The translations under genes were made by a program, and so were the position numbers. Positions 9,680-20,300 of a DNA stretch of 64,000 nt are shown here, piece by piece. Below the pieces are notes generated by a model, which was not told where the DNA came from, did no database searches, and saw only the letters and a program-made list of their open reading frames with translations. The stretch covers positions 248,001 to 312,000 of the forward strand of contig NZ_VRUR01000002.1 of the NCBI RefSeq assembly GCF_008040165.1, in the 5' to 3' direction. Numbering within the stretch: the first letter of the stretch is position 1; the number at the start of each line of letters is the position of its first letter. This stretch comes from Flagellimonas hymeniacidonis (GTDB lineage Bacteria; Bacteroidota; Bacteroidia; Flavobacteriales; Flavobacteriaceae).

Positions 9680-10717
9680 TTACAGAGCTGTTTTTGTAGA
9701 ATAATGCGTATTTGATAGCGCTTTTAAGGTATTGGCTGCTTGTTCAGCGGTAATATCACGTTGTGGATTTGCAAACATCTCGTAGCCTACCATAAATTTC
9801 TTCACGGTTGCTGAACGTAGAAGGGGTGGATAGAATGACATATGAAAATGCCATTCAAGATGTTCCTTTCCATCTGTAGGCATTTGGTGAATACCTGCGG
9901 AATAAGGAAAAGACATCCCGAAAAGATTGTCATATTTTGTAGTTAGTAATTTAATTATTTTCGCAAAAGAAATCTCCTCGTCCTTGTTGAGTTGTCCAAT
10001 ATGTTGATAATGTTTTTTAGGAATTATCATAACCTCATAAGGCCAGGTAGCCCAAAATGGGACGAGCGCTACAAAGTCTTCATTTTCCTCAATCACTCGT
10101 TCTCTGGTTCTCAATTCTTGCTTTAGATAGTCTTCTAAAAGACTGGTCCCATTTGTTTTGAAGTAGTCCTCTTGTTGTTTGGCTTTTTTTCTCGGTTCTT
10201 CTGGAATAGTGGATTGCGCCCATATTTGTCCATGCGGATGTGGATTGCTACAGCCCATGATATCTCCTTTGTTCTCAAAAATCTGGACGTAATTGATTTC
10301 TTCTATGGCACCCAGTTCTTCATACTCCTTTTTCCACAATTTTACCACATCTGTAATGGCATCAACTTTCATTTCTGGAAGCGTAAGGCTATGATCGGGG
10401 GAGAAACAAACCACTTTACAAATACCTTGTTCTGCTTCAGCTTTAAGAAGACCTTTATCATAATTTTCTTTTTTTCCATCCATCAAAATGGCACCAAAAT
10501 CATTTTGAAAAGCAAAGGTGTTTTTGTAGTCTTCATTGATAGACCCGTTGGCCCTGGTATTTGTAGGACACAGGTAACAAGCAGGATCATATTTTGGGCG
10601 TTGGTCGGAGTTGGATTTTTCGGTTTTCCCCTGCCAGGGTCTCTTGGTTCTGTGTGGCGAGACCAATATCCACTCTCCGGTTAGGATATTGTATCTTCTA
10701 TGTGGTTCTGATAACAT
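9680..10717 (-). CDS. galT: Galactose-1-phosphate uridylyltransferase
   Basis: GalT (EC 2.7.7.12) exchanges UMP between UDP-glucose and galactose-1-phosphate in the cytoplasmic Leloir pathway. At 345 residues the length is normal. The active-site motif HPHGQ is intact, with His160, the nucleophilic His162 and Gln164. The zinc site of the Escherichia coli type is present as CxxC at Cys47/Cys50 with His109. The gene lies 9 bp downstream of galK and is the last of the minus-strand operon GH36-symporter-galK-galT. No galE or aldose 1-epimerase gene is found in the window, so those steps must be encoded elsewhere. Confidence 0.97.
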   Translation of the reverse strand: MLSEPHRRYNILTGEWILVSPHRTKRPWQGKTEKSNSDQRPKYDPACYLCPTNTRANGSINEDYKNTFAFQNDFGAILMDGKKENYDKGLLKAEAEQGICKVVCFSPDHSLTLPEMKVDAITDVVKLWKKEYEELGAIEEINYVQIFENKGDIMGCSNPHPHGQIWAQSTIPEEPRKKAKQQEDYFKTNGTSLLEDYLKQELRTRERVIEENEDFVALVPFWATWPYEVMIIPKKHYQHIGQLNKDEEISFAKIIKLLTTKYDNLFGMSFPYSAGIHQMPTDGKEHLEWHFHMSFYPPLLRSATVKKFMVGYEMFANPQRDITAEQAANTLKALSNTHYSTKTAL

Positions 10718-10726
10718 ATTTGATAA

Positions 10727-11881
10727 CTAATTCACCTGTTTAACCCCATCTCCAATTGCTACCGTAAATGGGCTTAATGAGGTATTGAATTTTGAGTAAA
10801 ACGCCGAAGAAGATTCCTCTATAAAAGAATCTATACGGTCTTTATGGACCAAATTAATCGTGCATCCACCAAAGCCACCACCCATCATTCGCGCTCCTAT
10901 CACCCCTTCATATTCGTATGCAAAGTCTACTAGAAAATCAAGTTCATCACAACTCACTTGGTAAAGATTCTTAAGTCCTTCATGTGACTCGAACAACTGC
11001 TGTCCAAACATCTTAAGATTTCCATTTTCCAACGCCTTACTGGCAGAAATTGTCCTGGCATTTTCCTGAACCACATAGAGCAATCTATTTAAAGTCTTGG
11101 AAGCTAGCTTTGATTTAAATTCCCTGACAACCTCTTCTGGGACACGTGCCAATACATGATATTTGGGATATTTTTCTTGTATGGCTTTAAAGCCGGAATC
11201 ACATTCTTGTCGTCTTAAATTGTACTCACTAGTGGCCAGATTATGTGATACATTGGTATTTAAGAGTACAATGGAATAGGGTTCAATATTTGCTGGGATG
11301 TACTCAAAAGATAGGTCAGTACAATCCAACCGTATAAATTTTCCTTTCTTGCCTCGGACCACAGCAAATTGGTCCATAATCCCACATTTGGTTCCTACAA
11401 AATGATGCTCGGCCTCTCTAGCAATGGTAATAATCTCATCATCTGAAAGTCCTATGGAAAAAAGAATATCGAGACCTTTAGCAATACCGCATTCCAATGC
11501 AGCGGAAGAACTTACCCCTGAACCAATGGGAAGTTCACTTTCCACAGTGCAGTCAAAACCCTGAATTTTGTTGGGATATGCTTGTTCTATAAAATGGACA
11601 ACACCTAAAAAATAATTATGCCATTCTTTTTCGCTTATTTCAACTTTATTCAGATCAATCTCAAAGTAATCTTTATAACTTTTGGAATAGCAATTGCATC
11701 TAGAGGTTCCATTTTTCTTAAAACTCAATCGGACTTTTAGATTAATAGCAGCAGGAAGGACTTGTCCTCCGTTATAGTCTAAATGCTCACCTATTATATT
11801 AATCCTTCCTGGAGACTCTATAATCACGTCATCTCTATGGAACGTAGTTTTAAAACTCCTTTTGTCCGTCACGCTTTTCAT
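10727..11881 (-). CDS. galK: Galactokinase
   Basis: Galactokinase (EC 2.7.1.6) phosphorylates alpha-D-galactose at C1 with ATP. The 384-residue protein has the three GHMP-kinase motifs in order. The galactokinase signature GRINIIGEHLDYNGG is near residue 26, the ATP loop PIGSGVSSSAALE is near 116, and the C-terminal motif GGGFGGCTI is near 341. The gene is followed 9 bp later by galT, and the sodium/sugar symporter gene lies upstream, so substrate import and phosphorylation are coupled genetically. It differs clearly from the second GHMP kinase at 41730-42833, which has a divergent signature. Confidence 0.97.
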   Translation of the reverse strand: MKSVTDKRSFKTTFHRDDVIIESPGRINIIGEHLDYNGGQVLPAAINLKVRLSFKKNGTSRCNCYSKSYKDYFEIDLNKVEISEKEWHNYFLGVVHFIEQAYPNKIQGFDCTVESELPIGSGVSSSAALECGIAKGLDILFSIGLSDDEIITIAREAEHHFVGTKCGIMDQFAVVRGKKGKFIRLDCTDLSFEYIPANIEPYSIVLLNTNVSHNLATSEYNLRRQECDSGFKAIQEKYPKYHVLARVPEEVVREFKSKLASKTLNRLLYVVQENARTISASKALENGNLKMFGQQLFESHEGLKNLYQVSCDELDFLVDFAYEYEGVIGARMMGGGFGGCTINLVHKDRIDSFIEESSSAFYSKFNTSLSPFTVAIGDGVKQVN

Positions 11882-12055
11882 GAAAGTTTATTAAAGAAAA
11901 TTTGAATGATTTTCAAGCTCTTTGTTTAATTTCATTCTTTAATTTGTCTACCTAGTATTTTTACAGTTTACATAATCTGAATTATAACTAGGAAACATAT
12001 TTTATTATAATTAAAATCCTAAGCCCATTCATTTTCTTAATAAATTTCATATGGT

Positions 12056-13708
12056 CTAAAAGATAAAGTATGTACTTAATACCATTGCCGTTATAATAAG
12101 TCCAGCCAAAAGGCCATACTTCCATGGCGTGGTATCGATTTCTTCTGTTATAACCTCTTCCACTGCTGTGGTTATTGGTTTTAGCTTACCCATCAATAGC
12201 ATAAAGCCTACATTTATTACAAATAGAATGCCCATAATATGCAAGAAATGTGGATATGCCTCAGCCTTAATTATACTTAATGCTTTTGGATCTGTAATAC
12301 CATTCGCTGCCGCCTCAGCAAGTGCGGCATCCACCATCATTGGGCTTATTACAAACTGACTTATTAAATACATAACAACCCCAACTGTCAAAACGATTTT
12401 GGCACCAAGGGCTGGAACTTTTTTGTTATAGATGCCTACTACCACGACAGCAAAAATGGGTACACTCAAACTTCCCAGGGATTCTTGTATGTATGCAAAA
12501 AGCCCATCTGGAGCCGAAGCTATAAATGGCGCAATGAACAATGAAACAACTGCTAATACTAATCCGAATTTTTTTCCAGCTTTTACCGTTTGTTGTTCAG
12601 AAGCATCTTTTTTGAAAAATTTGAAGAGATCAAAACCAAATAAAGTAGCACTACTATTTAAAAGACTATTAAAAGAACTCAACACTGCACCAAACAAAAC
12701 CGCAGCAAAGAAACCTAATAATGAAGGTGGTAAAACTTTTCTAACCAATTCTGGATAAGCTAAGTCGGCATTTGCAAGGTCTCCCTCAAAAACATGCCAA
12801 GCGATGACCCCTGGAAGTACCACAATTATTGGAATCAAGAATTTTACCAAAGCTGCCAAAATAACCCCTTTTTGCCCTTCTGCTAGGCTTTTAGCACCAA
12901 ATACACGTTGCAATATGGACTGATTGGTTCCCCAGTAATACATTTGGGCTAAAATCATTCCAGTAAATATGGTGCCAAATGGGATAGATGAGTCTACTTC
13001 TCCTTTTAGGTTGAACTTCTCAGGGTTGGTATCCCAAAGTATATTTAAACCTTCTCCCATACTTCCATCACCGATGAGTTTTAACCCAAAATAGGGTATT
13101 AAAAAACCTCCAATGAGCAATCCTATAGCATTTATCAAATCGGATACTGCTACAGCTTTTAATCCTCCAAAAATTGCATAAATTGACCCAATAACACCTA
13201 TACTCCAAACACAAACCCATATGGTTGCGTTTTGGCTGATTCCTAACAAACTAGGTAAATCAAACATGGAACTGAAAGCCAATGATCCTGAGTATAGAAT
13301 TGTTGGCAATAGTACTAGACCATAAGCGAATAGGAAAAGTACGGACAACATGGCCTTGGTCTGTGTACCGAATCGGTTTTCTATAAATTGGGGAATTGTG
13401 GTGATACCACTCTTCATATACTTAGGCAACAGTATAAGTGCTGTTAATATCATTGCAATGGCCGCTAAAGTTTCCCATGCCATAACTAAAACACCTTCGG
13501 TAAAGGCCTGCCCATTAAGTCCAACTATTTGTTCTGCAGAAAGATTGGTTAGTAGTAATGAACCGGCTATGGTAATGGCACCAAGGCTTCTACCTCCAAG
13601 AAAATAACCATTGGCAGATTTTTCGTTTGTACCTCGTGTTGCCCACCATGCTATGATTGCAACTAAAAGCGTAAAGCCCACAAAGGATAAAATAGATGAC
13701 ATTCCCAT
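12056..13708 (-). CDS. SSS-family sodium/galactose-type symporter
   Basis: This 550-residue, very hydrophobic protein has about 13-14 transmembrane segments and belongs to the sodium:solute symporter family (SGLT/vSGLT-like). Family hallmarks include the early segment GGRSLGAITIAGSLLLTNLSA, where a hydroxyl-rich helix follows a conserved Gly-Gly-Arg-Ser, and the central YAIFGGLKAVAVSDL. Position between galK and the cytoplasmic alpha-galactosidase suggests it imports galactose or a galactoside across the inner membrane with Na+. A 174-bp gap separates it from galK without a strong terminator, so cotranscription is likely. Substrate specificity is inferred from context. Confidence 0.92.
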   Translation of the reverse strand: MGMSSILSFVGFTLLVAIIAWWATRGTNEKSANGYFLGGRSLGAITIAGSLLLTNLSAEQIVGLNGQAFTEGVLVMAWETLAAIAMILTALILLPKYMKSGITTIPQFIENRFGTQTKAMLSVLFLFAYGLVLLPTILYSGSLAFSSMFDLPSLLGISQNATIWVCVWSIGVIGSIYAIFGGLKAVAVSDLINAIGLLIGGFLIPYFGLKLIGDGSMGEGLNILWDTNPEKFNLKGEVDSSIPFGTIFTGMILAQMYYWGTNQSILQRVFGAKSLAEGQKGVILAALVKFLIPIIVVLPGVIAWHVFEGDLANADLAYPELVRKVLPPSLLGFFAAVLFGAVLSSFNSLLNSSATLFGFDLFKFFKKDASEQQTVKAGKKFGLVLAVVSLFIAPFIASAPDGLFAYIQESLGSLSVPIFAVVVVGIYNKKVPALGAKIVLTVGVVMYLISQFVISPMMVDAALAEAAANGITDPKALSIIKAEAYPHFLHIMGILFVINVGFMLLMGKLKPITTAVEEVITEEIDTTPWKYGLLAGLIITAMVLSTYFIF

Positions 13709-13722
13709 AATTTTTGTTTTAG

Positions 13723-15495
13723 TTATTCAATTGGTTTCATCTGTACCAATCCACATATGGGAATTTTCAATGTATTAATTCCTTCCTCTAAATAGATTGT
13801 TCGCTGTTGCACGAGCGTACCGTCGCAATTGTACAGAGAACAATTATACTCACTATTACCGTGTTTTACAACAATAATCACATCTTCAGAGGGTTTTGCA
13901 TTTATAATATCTATTTTTTTTTGAAGTTGGGTAAGTTCTAAAAATTGGTTTTCAAAGACACCTAGAATTATTTTGTCTTCTTTTTCTACCTTTTGTACTG
14001 GGTAATTGGAAAGTGGGGAGGAGGGCAAGTATTCGCCTTCCAGTAACACATTGGAATTTTCATTCCAGTACCTTGTGTAAAACCGAATCATATCCAAATG
14101 AGCTTTTGGCGCTTCGCTGAGCATAACTGAAATTTGGGGTACGCCGAAGAGCGTATTTAAATAATGAAGTGCAGCGTCTTGCACGGTTTCATCAAAATGC
14201 CAAGTAACCATATCGGAATGGACTGCAGTATCACCACATAACATTTTAATATCGGCAATTCGTACGCGGTTCATGGTATAGTCCCCGGGACAATCAAAAG
14301 CACGGAGCATATTGCCATATTTCCGCATGGCTGGTCCAGTATACTTTTGCCGGAACTCGATGAATATGTCGGGTCTTACTTTTTTCACCTCAATGATTAC
14401 TTTTGTGAGCAATGCATCTACAGCCTCATTGATTGATGAATGGTCACGGTCATTGTTAGTATCGAAAGGGGTTTCTTTATAGCTCTTAAAATCATCTATA
14501 AAATCAAGTTTTAATCCATCTAGATTCCAATCCTTAACCGCATTTACATAAATACTGACCAAATAATCCCTGACCTCGGGATATCTTGGGTCAAAAACGG
14601 GAGCCCACCTGTGGTTTTCGGTTAAAAATTTACCTTTGAACCTTTGGTAAGCCTTTGATTTTCTGCCACAAAATGGAACAGAATACCATATTCCCACCTT
14701 CATGCCCAAATTTTGTATTTCTTTGACCAACCTGCCCATATCGGGGAATCGTTCTGGAAGCCAATCACCAGTGTAATCATATCCGCGGTTAGTGTCATTT
14801 GTCTGCCAACCGTCATCAATAATGATGGATTCAAATCCTAAATCTTTTGCAATTCGACATTCTTTAAGCAATAAATCTTCATCAAGGTTTTGATGAAATT
14901 GATACCATGTTGAGTATAGAGGTTTTTTGGCTATTGCCGGTACCGAAGTTGGCTTTAGGTTTTCATACCCTTCCCACCACTTTGAAGTTTCTTTTAAAGA
15001 TTGGGAAAAATGGATTTTGCGCTGATCTATGCGAATATCTGCGCTAAAGTTTTTAATAGGGTATTTGCATTCGGTAAAGAATGTAAAATGGCAATAGAAG
15101 TGGTTATCTTCCTCGCGATATTTGGCAGCCATTTCAACACTATTTATTGCATTGGAGCAAGAAAAGCATAATATGTTTTCATCATTGCTACCGAAAAGAG
15201 AAATTACAGGAGCATCAATAGATATTTTTGATTCATGGTTCTCAAGTTCCCAGTCAGCTTCTATTCTTTTTGAAAAATCTGCAGTTGGTTTCCAAACTCC
15301 TTTAACCTGGGTGGCAGGTATTCTCCATTGAAGATTTAGCGGTTTTGGAAAATGTCCGTCATGATTCTGATATTCAAGTCGAAAGACTTGTAACGCACCT
15401 TCATCTTTAATCAGTTCTAAATTAGTTGAACCATTATTCTCGTTAATATTAAAAATCGGGGAGTCTTTTTCTTTTTCTGGTGTACTTACAATCAT
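13723..15495 (-). CDS. Cytoplasmic GH36-type alpha-galactosidase
   Basis: This 590-residue clan GH-D glycosidase hydrolyses terminal alpha-galactosyl residues. An N-terminal beta domain (about 1-180) precedes the TIM barrel (about 190-490) and a small C-terminal beta domain. Barrel landmarks are IIIDDGWQ near 225-231, the nucleophile Asp331 in GLKLDF, and the acid/base region FDCPGD (Asp401/Asp405). No signal peptide is visible, so the enzyme acts in the cytoplasm on galactosides brought in by the symporter gene 14 bp downstream. An exported paralogue lies at 43711-45552 and shares long identical blocks in the barrel. It is the first gene of the operon and follows a roughly 240-nt leader. Confidence 0.9.
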   Translation of the reverse strand: MIVSTPEKEKDSPIFNINENNGSTNLELIKDEGALQVFRLEYQNHDGHFPKPLNLQWRIPATQVKGVWKPTADFSKRIEADWELENHESKISIDAPVISLFGSNDENILCFSCSNAINSVEMAAKYREEDNHFYCHFTFFTECKYPIKNFSADIRIDQRKIHFSQSLKETSKWWEGYENLKPTSVPAIAKKPLYSTWYQFHQNLDEDLLLKECRIAKDLGFESIIIDDGWQTNDTNRGYDYTGDWLPERFPDMGRLVKEIQNLGMKVGIWYSVPFCGRKSKAYQRFKGKFLTENHRWAPVFDPRYPEVRDYLVSIYVNAVKDWNLDGLKLDFIDDFKSYKETPFDTNNDRDHSSINEAVDALLTKVIIEVKKVRPDIFIEFRQKYTGPAMRKYGNMLRAFDCPGDYTMNRVRIADIKMLCGDTAVHSDMVTWHFDETVQDAALHYLNTLFGVPQISVMLSEAPKAHLDMIRFYTRYWNENSNVLLEGEYLPSSPLSNYPVQKVEKEDKIILGVFENQFLELTQLQKKIDIINAKPSEDVIIVVKHGNSEYNCSLYNCDGTLVQQRTIYLEEGINTLKIPICGLVQMKPIE

Positions 15496-15565
15496 CTTTC
15501 AAAAAAATTAAAACTTTTCCATGACATGTCCAACGTCAAAGCATCGCAATTAACTAATAGCTGAG

Positions 15566-15595
15566 AAAAGCCAGATAAAATTTTATCTGGCTTTT
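15566..15595. terminator. Perfect 30-bp palindrome, terminator- or attenuator-like
   Basis: Both arms are 15 nt and match exactly without a loop (AAAAGCCAGATAAAA plus its complement), ending in CTTTT on either strand. It lies in the untranslated leader of the minus-strand galactose operon, about 140 nt downstream of the predicted transcription start and 70 nt before the GH36 start codon. Being symmetric, it could stop plus-strand readthrough or act as a leader hairpin in the operon transcript. The T-run is short and partly inside the stem. Confidence 0.55.
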
Positions 15596-15606
15596 ACACT
15601 TCTGAA

Positions 15607-15634
15607 TTTAAACTAACTTAAACTAACTCAAACT
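15607..15634. repeat. 10-bp direct repeats in the galactose-operon leader
   Basis: TTAAACTAAC occurs twice in tandem, followed by a partial third unit TCAAACT, giving a period of about one helical turn. The repeats sit between the predicted operon promoter and the 30-bp palindrome. They could be a binding site for a DNA- or RNA-binding protein; no function can be assigned. Confidence 0.4.
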
Positions 15635-15717
15635 ATATTGTTTACTACTTCTTAAAACAAATTAGTTGTTGAGGCTGAACAAAACTTCACAACAACAATG
15701 CTTTTTGAGATAGAAAT

Positions 15718-15749
15718 ACTATGATATAGTATGCTATTCACCAAAGGTA
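15718..15749 (-). promoter_or_regulatory. Promoter -7 box and operator of the galactose operon
   Basis: On the minus strand a Bacteroidota -7 box TACCTTTG (15749-15742) is followed after 3 nt by AATAGCAT and the palindromic core ACTATATCATAGT (15730-15718, arms ACTAT and ATAGT). The same arrangement with the same spacing is found upstream of SusC at 17141-17172. The operator overlaps the expected transcription start, which suits a repressor. The AraR-like regulator encoded between the two sites is the obvious ligand. Confidence 0.75.
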
Positions 15750-15844
15750 ATAAAAAAACTGAGACATCATCATGATGATATATCTAAAAATATGATTATG
15801 ATAATTATTAAGTAAAGTTTTCTGATTTTAAAAAATGCAGGGTT

Positions 15845-16858
15845 TTATACGGAACCCCTATCAATTAGGTAAGAAGGGGTGATTTTTTGGGTAATCTCAC
15901 CACCTTTTACGTGTAATGCAGCTTGGATACCCATTTCACTAAAGTCCGTCGATATCGTGGTAATACCGCCCGATATGAATTTTTTAATAATATGATCATC
16001 ATGGGACAGAATGCCAACATCTTTCCCTAAAACATACTTTTTATCTGTGCAATCTTTTAGTATATCCCATAAAAAAGAATCATTTGAAGCAAAATACAAA
16101 TGATCTTTCTTTAAAATAGATAAATCGTATTTCTTTTCTATAACCCCCTTCACATTGTGATCCGATAAGAACTTTTCAAAAGCATCTATAACACTTTTGG
16201 GAAGATCCGAATCTTCATCTACAAACAACACAAACAGTTTGTACTTTCTTATTTTTGGGAGTAACTTTAATAACTTGTTATACGTTGAATTCCCAAACTC
16301 TTGACTGATATAGGAGTACTTCTTTCCTGGCTGAACAAACCTATCAACAACAAGTAACTTATCTGGAGAAAAAGACCCCAACAAAGATTTTGCAATTGGG
16401 TGTGGTATAGGGGCGACGACATAAAAACCATATTTGCCCTTAATATTCATCAAGGTGTTTTCAAATACAGATAGGTTATTGTGATGAAAGAAAACATCTA
16501 TTTGAAAACGCTCTCCCAACTCCCCTCGGAAAGCGTCATAGAACTCCTTTTGAAAACGCTGCAATGAATAAAGAAGCAAAGCGATCCTTCTCACCATCTT
16601 TGTTTCTTTGCTAACAATAAAATATCCTTTGGCCTTTTTGGACTCTACAAGCCCTCTGCTCTTTAATTCTTCATATGCACCAACAATTGTTTTTCTGGCA
16701 TAACCAAGCTCAGCAACCATTTCATTTATTGATGGTAATTGATCCTGTCGTTCTAAAACACCATCATCAATAGATTCGATAATACCCAGTACCAAATGTT
16801 CATGTTTCGTCAAGTCGTATTTTTCTTGGTACTTATTTATTACATCTACCACTGTCAT
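15845..16858 (-). CDS. GntR-type regulator with LacI/GalR-like sensor domain (AraR-like)
   Basis: The 337-residue protein has an N-terminal winged helix of the GntR family (about 20-85: LPSINEMVAELGYARKTIV, then the wing GLVESKKAKGYFIV). A periplasmic-binding-protein-like effector domain follows (about 90-330), as in AraR of Bacillus subtilis, where a sugar releases the repressor. The closing GITTISTDFSEMGIQAALHV is typical of LacI/GalR sensor domains. The gene lies between two matching promoter-operator sites (15718-15749 and 17141-17172), so it probably represses both the galactose operon and the susCD operon until galactose or a derivative binds. No second copy of the operator was seen at its own start. 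Confidence 0.88.
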   Translation of the reverse strand: MTVVDVINKYQEKYDLTKHEHLVLGIIESIDDGVLERQDQLPSINEMVAELGYARKTIVGAYEELKSRGLVESKKAKGYFIVSKETKMVRRIALLLYSLQRFQKEFYDAFRGELGERFQIDVFFHHNNLSVFENTLMNIKGKYGFYVVAPIPHPIAKSLLGSFSPDKLLVVDRFVQPGKKYSYISQEFGNSTYNKLLKLLPKIRKYKLFVLFVDEDSDLPKSVIDAFEKFLSDHNVKGVIEKKYDLSILKKDHLYFASNDSFLWDILKDCTDKKYVLGKDVGILSHDDHIIKKFISGGITTISTDFSEMGIQAALHVKGGEITQKITPSYLIDRGSV

Positions 16859-17140
16859 AGTTCTAACTTTCTAGATATTTCCCTCTCTAATAATCAGAGC
16901 AATATAAGCTTAACAATATTAAATATCAATTCTCCGTCCATTTGAAATTCAATTTCAGATGAAAACTGGTTTTGTTAATTATATGAACAGCACTTCGCTC
17001 ATACCGTAAACACTTGTCAAATCTTCTTAAACCACTTTTTGTTTAAATGTCTAAAATGACAATAATACAACAAAATGTATCTTATTTTGTTAAATCCATT
17101 ATTTTCTGCCCCTGACTTTTAAATATTAAAAATTTTGTTT

Positions 17141-17172
17141 TACATTTGGATAATAGCACACTATATCATAGT
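17141..17172 (+). promoter_or_regulatory. Promoter -7 box and operator of the susCD operon
   Basis: The -7 box TACATTTG (17141-17148) is followed by 3 nt and then AATAGCAC and the palindromic core ACTATATCATAGT (17160-17172). It matches the site upstream of the galactose operon at 28 of 32 positions, with identical spacing. Transcription would start within or next to the operator, about 150 nt before the SusC start codon, consistent with repression. Confidence 0.75.
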
Positions 17173-17314
17173 TAAATGATTTTTTCAACAAAAAACCTTG
17201 TTTTAAGGAGTTTTAAACTTAGCTATAGTGAGTTATTGACCTTAATAGGATGATTATTTCACTGTTCATTAACTAAACTCAATTAAATTAATTCAATAAC
17301 CAATTTTAAAGATT

Positions 17315-20300
17315 ATGAAGCAAACTTTAACTAAACTTAAGACGACTAAATCGGGCTTTTTTGCACTGATAGTTCTTCTTGTTTTCGGAATGCAGACATC
17401 GTTCGCACAGACAACGGTATCTGGAGCGATTGCCGATTCTGAAGGTCCTTTGCCAGGAGCTAGTGTTGTGGTTAAGGGTACTACAACGGGAGCTGTTGCT
17501 GATTTTGATGGGAATTACACCATTGAAGTTCCAGAAGGTTCCAATACTCTTGTTTTCTCTTATGTGGGATATGGACCTCAAGAAATTGATGTTGATGGAA
17601 GAACAACAATAAATGTTACTTTACAACCTGACGCCCAATCGTTGAGCGAGGTGGTGGTTGTAGGTTATGGTACTCAACGAAAAGCTGACCTTACTGGTGC
17701 CGTAAGTTCTCTTAATGCTGTTGAAATTGTAAAACAACCTATTGTAAGTGTGGATCAAGTGTTGGCCGGTACCCTTTCTGGTGTTAATATTACCAACAGG
17801 AGTGGTGACCCAGGAGCTCCTATTAGCGTTAATATTAGGGGTGTTGGAACATTAAGTGCAGATGCCAACCCGCTTTATGTAATTGATGGTGTTCCACTAG
17901 TAGGGACCAATAACATAACGGTAAATACATCATCCACTACGGATTCAAATCCATTAGCAAGTATTAATCCAAGCGATATTGAATCAATAGATGTTTTAAA
18001 AGATGCGGCTTCTGCGGCTATTTATGGTGCTAGAGGTGCTAACGGTGTAATTATCATTACCACTAAAAAAGGAACTAGAGGAGACCCAAAAGTAACCTAC
18101 GATGGTTACATATCTTCTGCTTCTCCAAGAGAAACACTGGATGTTCTTAATGTTCAGCAATATATTGGCGTCCAACAAGAATTGGGTAGAGACTTTTCGG
18201 CTTTTAGCGGACAACCCAATGTTGATTGGCAAGATGCCATTTTTCAAGATAGTTTTGTTCAAAATCATAACGTTGGTGTTAGCGGTGGAGGTGAAAACGG
18301 GACATACTACATTTCCGGTTCTTTTCTTGATAACGAAGGTATACAAAGGGCCCAATCATTTAAACGATATTCTTTAAGAGCGAATTCTGAATTTAAAGTT
18401 GGGAAACGATTAAAGTTTGGTGAATCCTTACAGATAAGTCAAAGTGATCGATTAACCCAGAGTGAAGGAGCCTTAAATGCAGGTTTCAATGCGGCGTTAA
18501 ATGCACCATATTTCCAAGTATTTGGCGATGGTCCGTTTGGTTATAACTTAGCTAATCCAAGCACACTAGGCGGTGCTACAGGAGCTAACCTGGTACAGTT
18601 GACAGATCAAAGAATAAACGAGACTACCATTCAGAACAGGAAAGTTTTAGGACACTTTTTTGGAGAATGGGAAATCATTGATAATTTAAAATTTAGACCT
18701 TCTATTGGTATTGATTACAATGTAGGAACTGGAGATTTCTTCCAAGCTGAGACCACATTTGATGGAAATTCTACCAGACAATCCTTACTTGTACAATCAC
18801 GGCCAATAGAATTGACGTTAACTACCGGTGCTACGCTTTCTTATGATAGAACCTTCGGTGATCATAATTTTGGAGCATTAATTGGTTTTGAACAAACGAA
18901 ATTTAGATTTGACAAGGTGAGATTGCAGGGTAGAAACTTGTTTAACGATAATTTCGCAGGTAGTGGTACAACAGTTGCAGGAGCAAATGAAGCCGATCTC
19001 TTTACCTTACAAGGTGTTATTGGGCGTTTGACCTACAATTATAAAGGAAAGTATTTGGCTACCATTAATGTTCGTCGAGATGCTACCTCCAAGTTTGCGG
19101 AAAATAACAGAGATGATATTTTCCCTTCAATATCTGTAGGTTGGAGAATCTCTCAAGAAGATTTCATGAGTGATTATGGTTTTATAGATGATTTAAAGTT
19201 GAGAGTAGGTTATGGAGAATTAGGAAACCAAAACCTTGGGGATGGAACAGCCAGAACATTTCCTTTCCTTACTACATTAAACAACAACATATTTTATGTA
19301 TTGGGAGATGATCAAGGAACGGTAGTTGGTCCTGCGCCAACCACATTTGCCAATCAGCAAATTGGATGGGAAACCTCAAAGCAGATCGATATAGGATTGG
19401 ATTTTAGCTTACTTAAAGGTAGGATTACCGGGGTGTTTGATTACTTCAAGAAAACAAATGAGGATGCATTAGTAAACTTGCCTCTTCCATTTGCAAGTGG
19501 ATTCTTTTTGCCTGCCCCTACAAATGCGGGTGAAATTACCAACTCGGGTATTGAACTTGCTTTGAATTATAAAGACAAAATTGGAGACGATTTTGAATAT
19601 GGCGTTGGGTTCAACATCACAACTGTGAAAAACACGGTTCAAAGTTTAGGACCGGTTAATGCGATAATTACGGGTGTAGGAGGTGCACAATCCCATAGAA
19701 CCATTGTTGGAGAGAGCTTAGGTCATTTCTTTGGATATAGAACAGATGGTTTATACCAAAATGACGCGGAAGTCGCTGCAGCGCTTCCAGATGCCAATGG
19801 TACTCCCTCTCCGGGAGATATCCGATTTGTGGATGTAAATGGCGATGGTAGAGTAGATGCAGGAGATAGAACCATACTAGGTAGTCCTTATCCTGGATTC
19901 TTTTATGGCTTAAATCTTCAAGCCAAGTACAAGGGATTTGATTTTTCAGCCTTGCTGAGAGGCGTTGGAGATAGGCAGATTTTCAATTCATCAAGAATAA
20001 CATTGGAAGGATTGACGGGAACTAACAATTTCAGCACTCAGGTATTAAACCGATGGACGGGAGAGGGTACAACCAATTCCAGTTCTAATCCAAGATTGGC
20101 TGGCCCAGGAGACCCAAATGGAAATAACCGTATCTCTGACCGTTTTATTGAAGATGCAGACTATCTGAGAATTCAGAATATACAGCTAGGGTACACGATA
20201 CCTAAAGACGCATTACAAAGTTGGACTAATAATTTTGTGTCCAATATGAGATTTTATGTAAGCGTACAGAATCTAGCGACTTTCACCAACTATTCAGGTT

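Noticed and set aside
15605..15640. CRISPR-like array
   Set aside because: Only two full 10-bp units without spacers; nothing like a CRISPR repeat or cas gene is present in the window.
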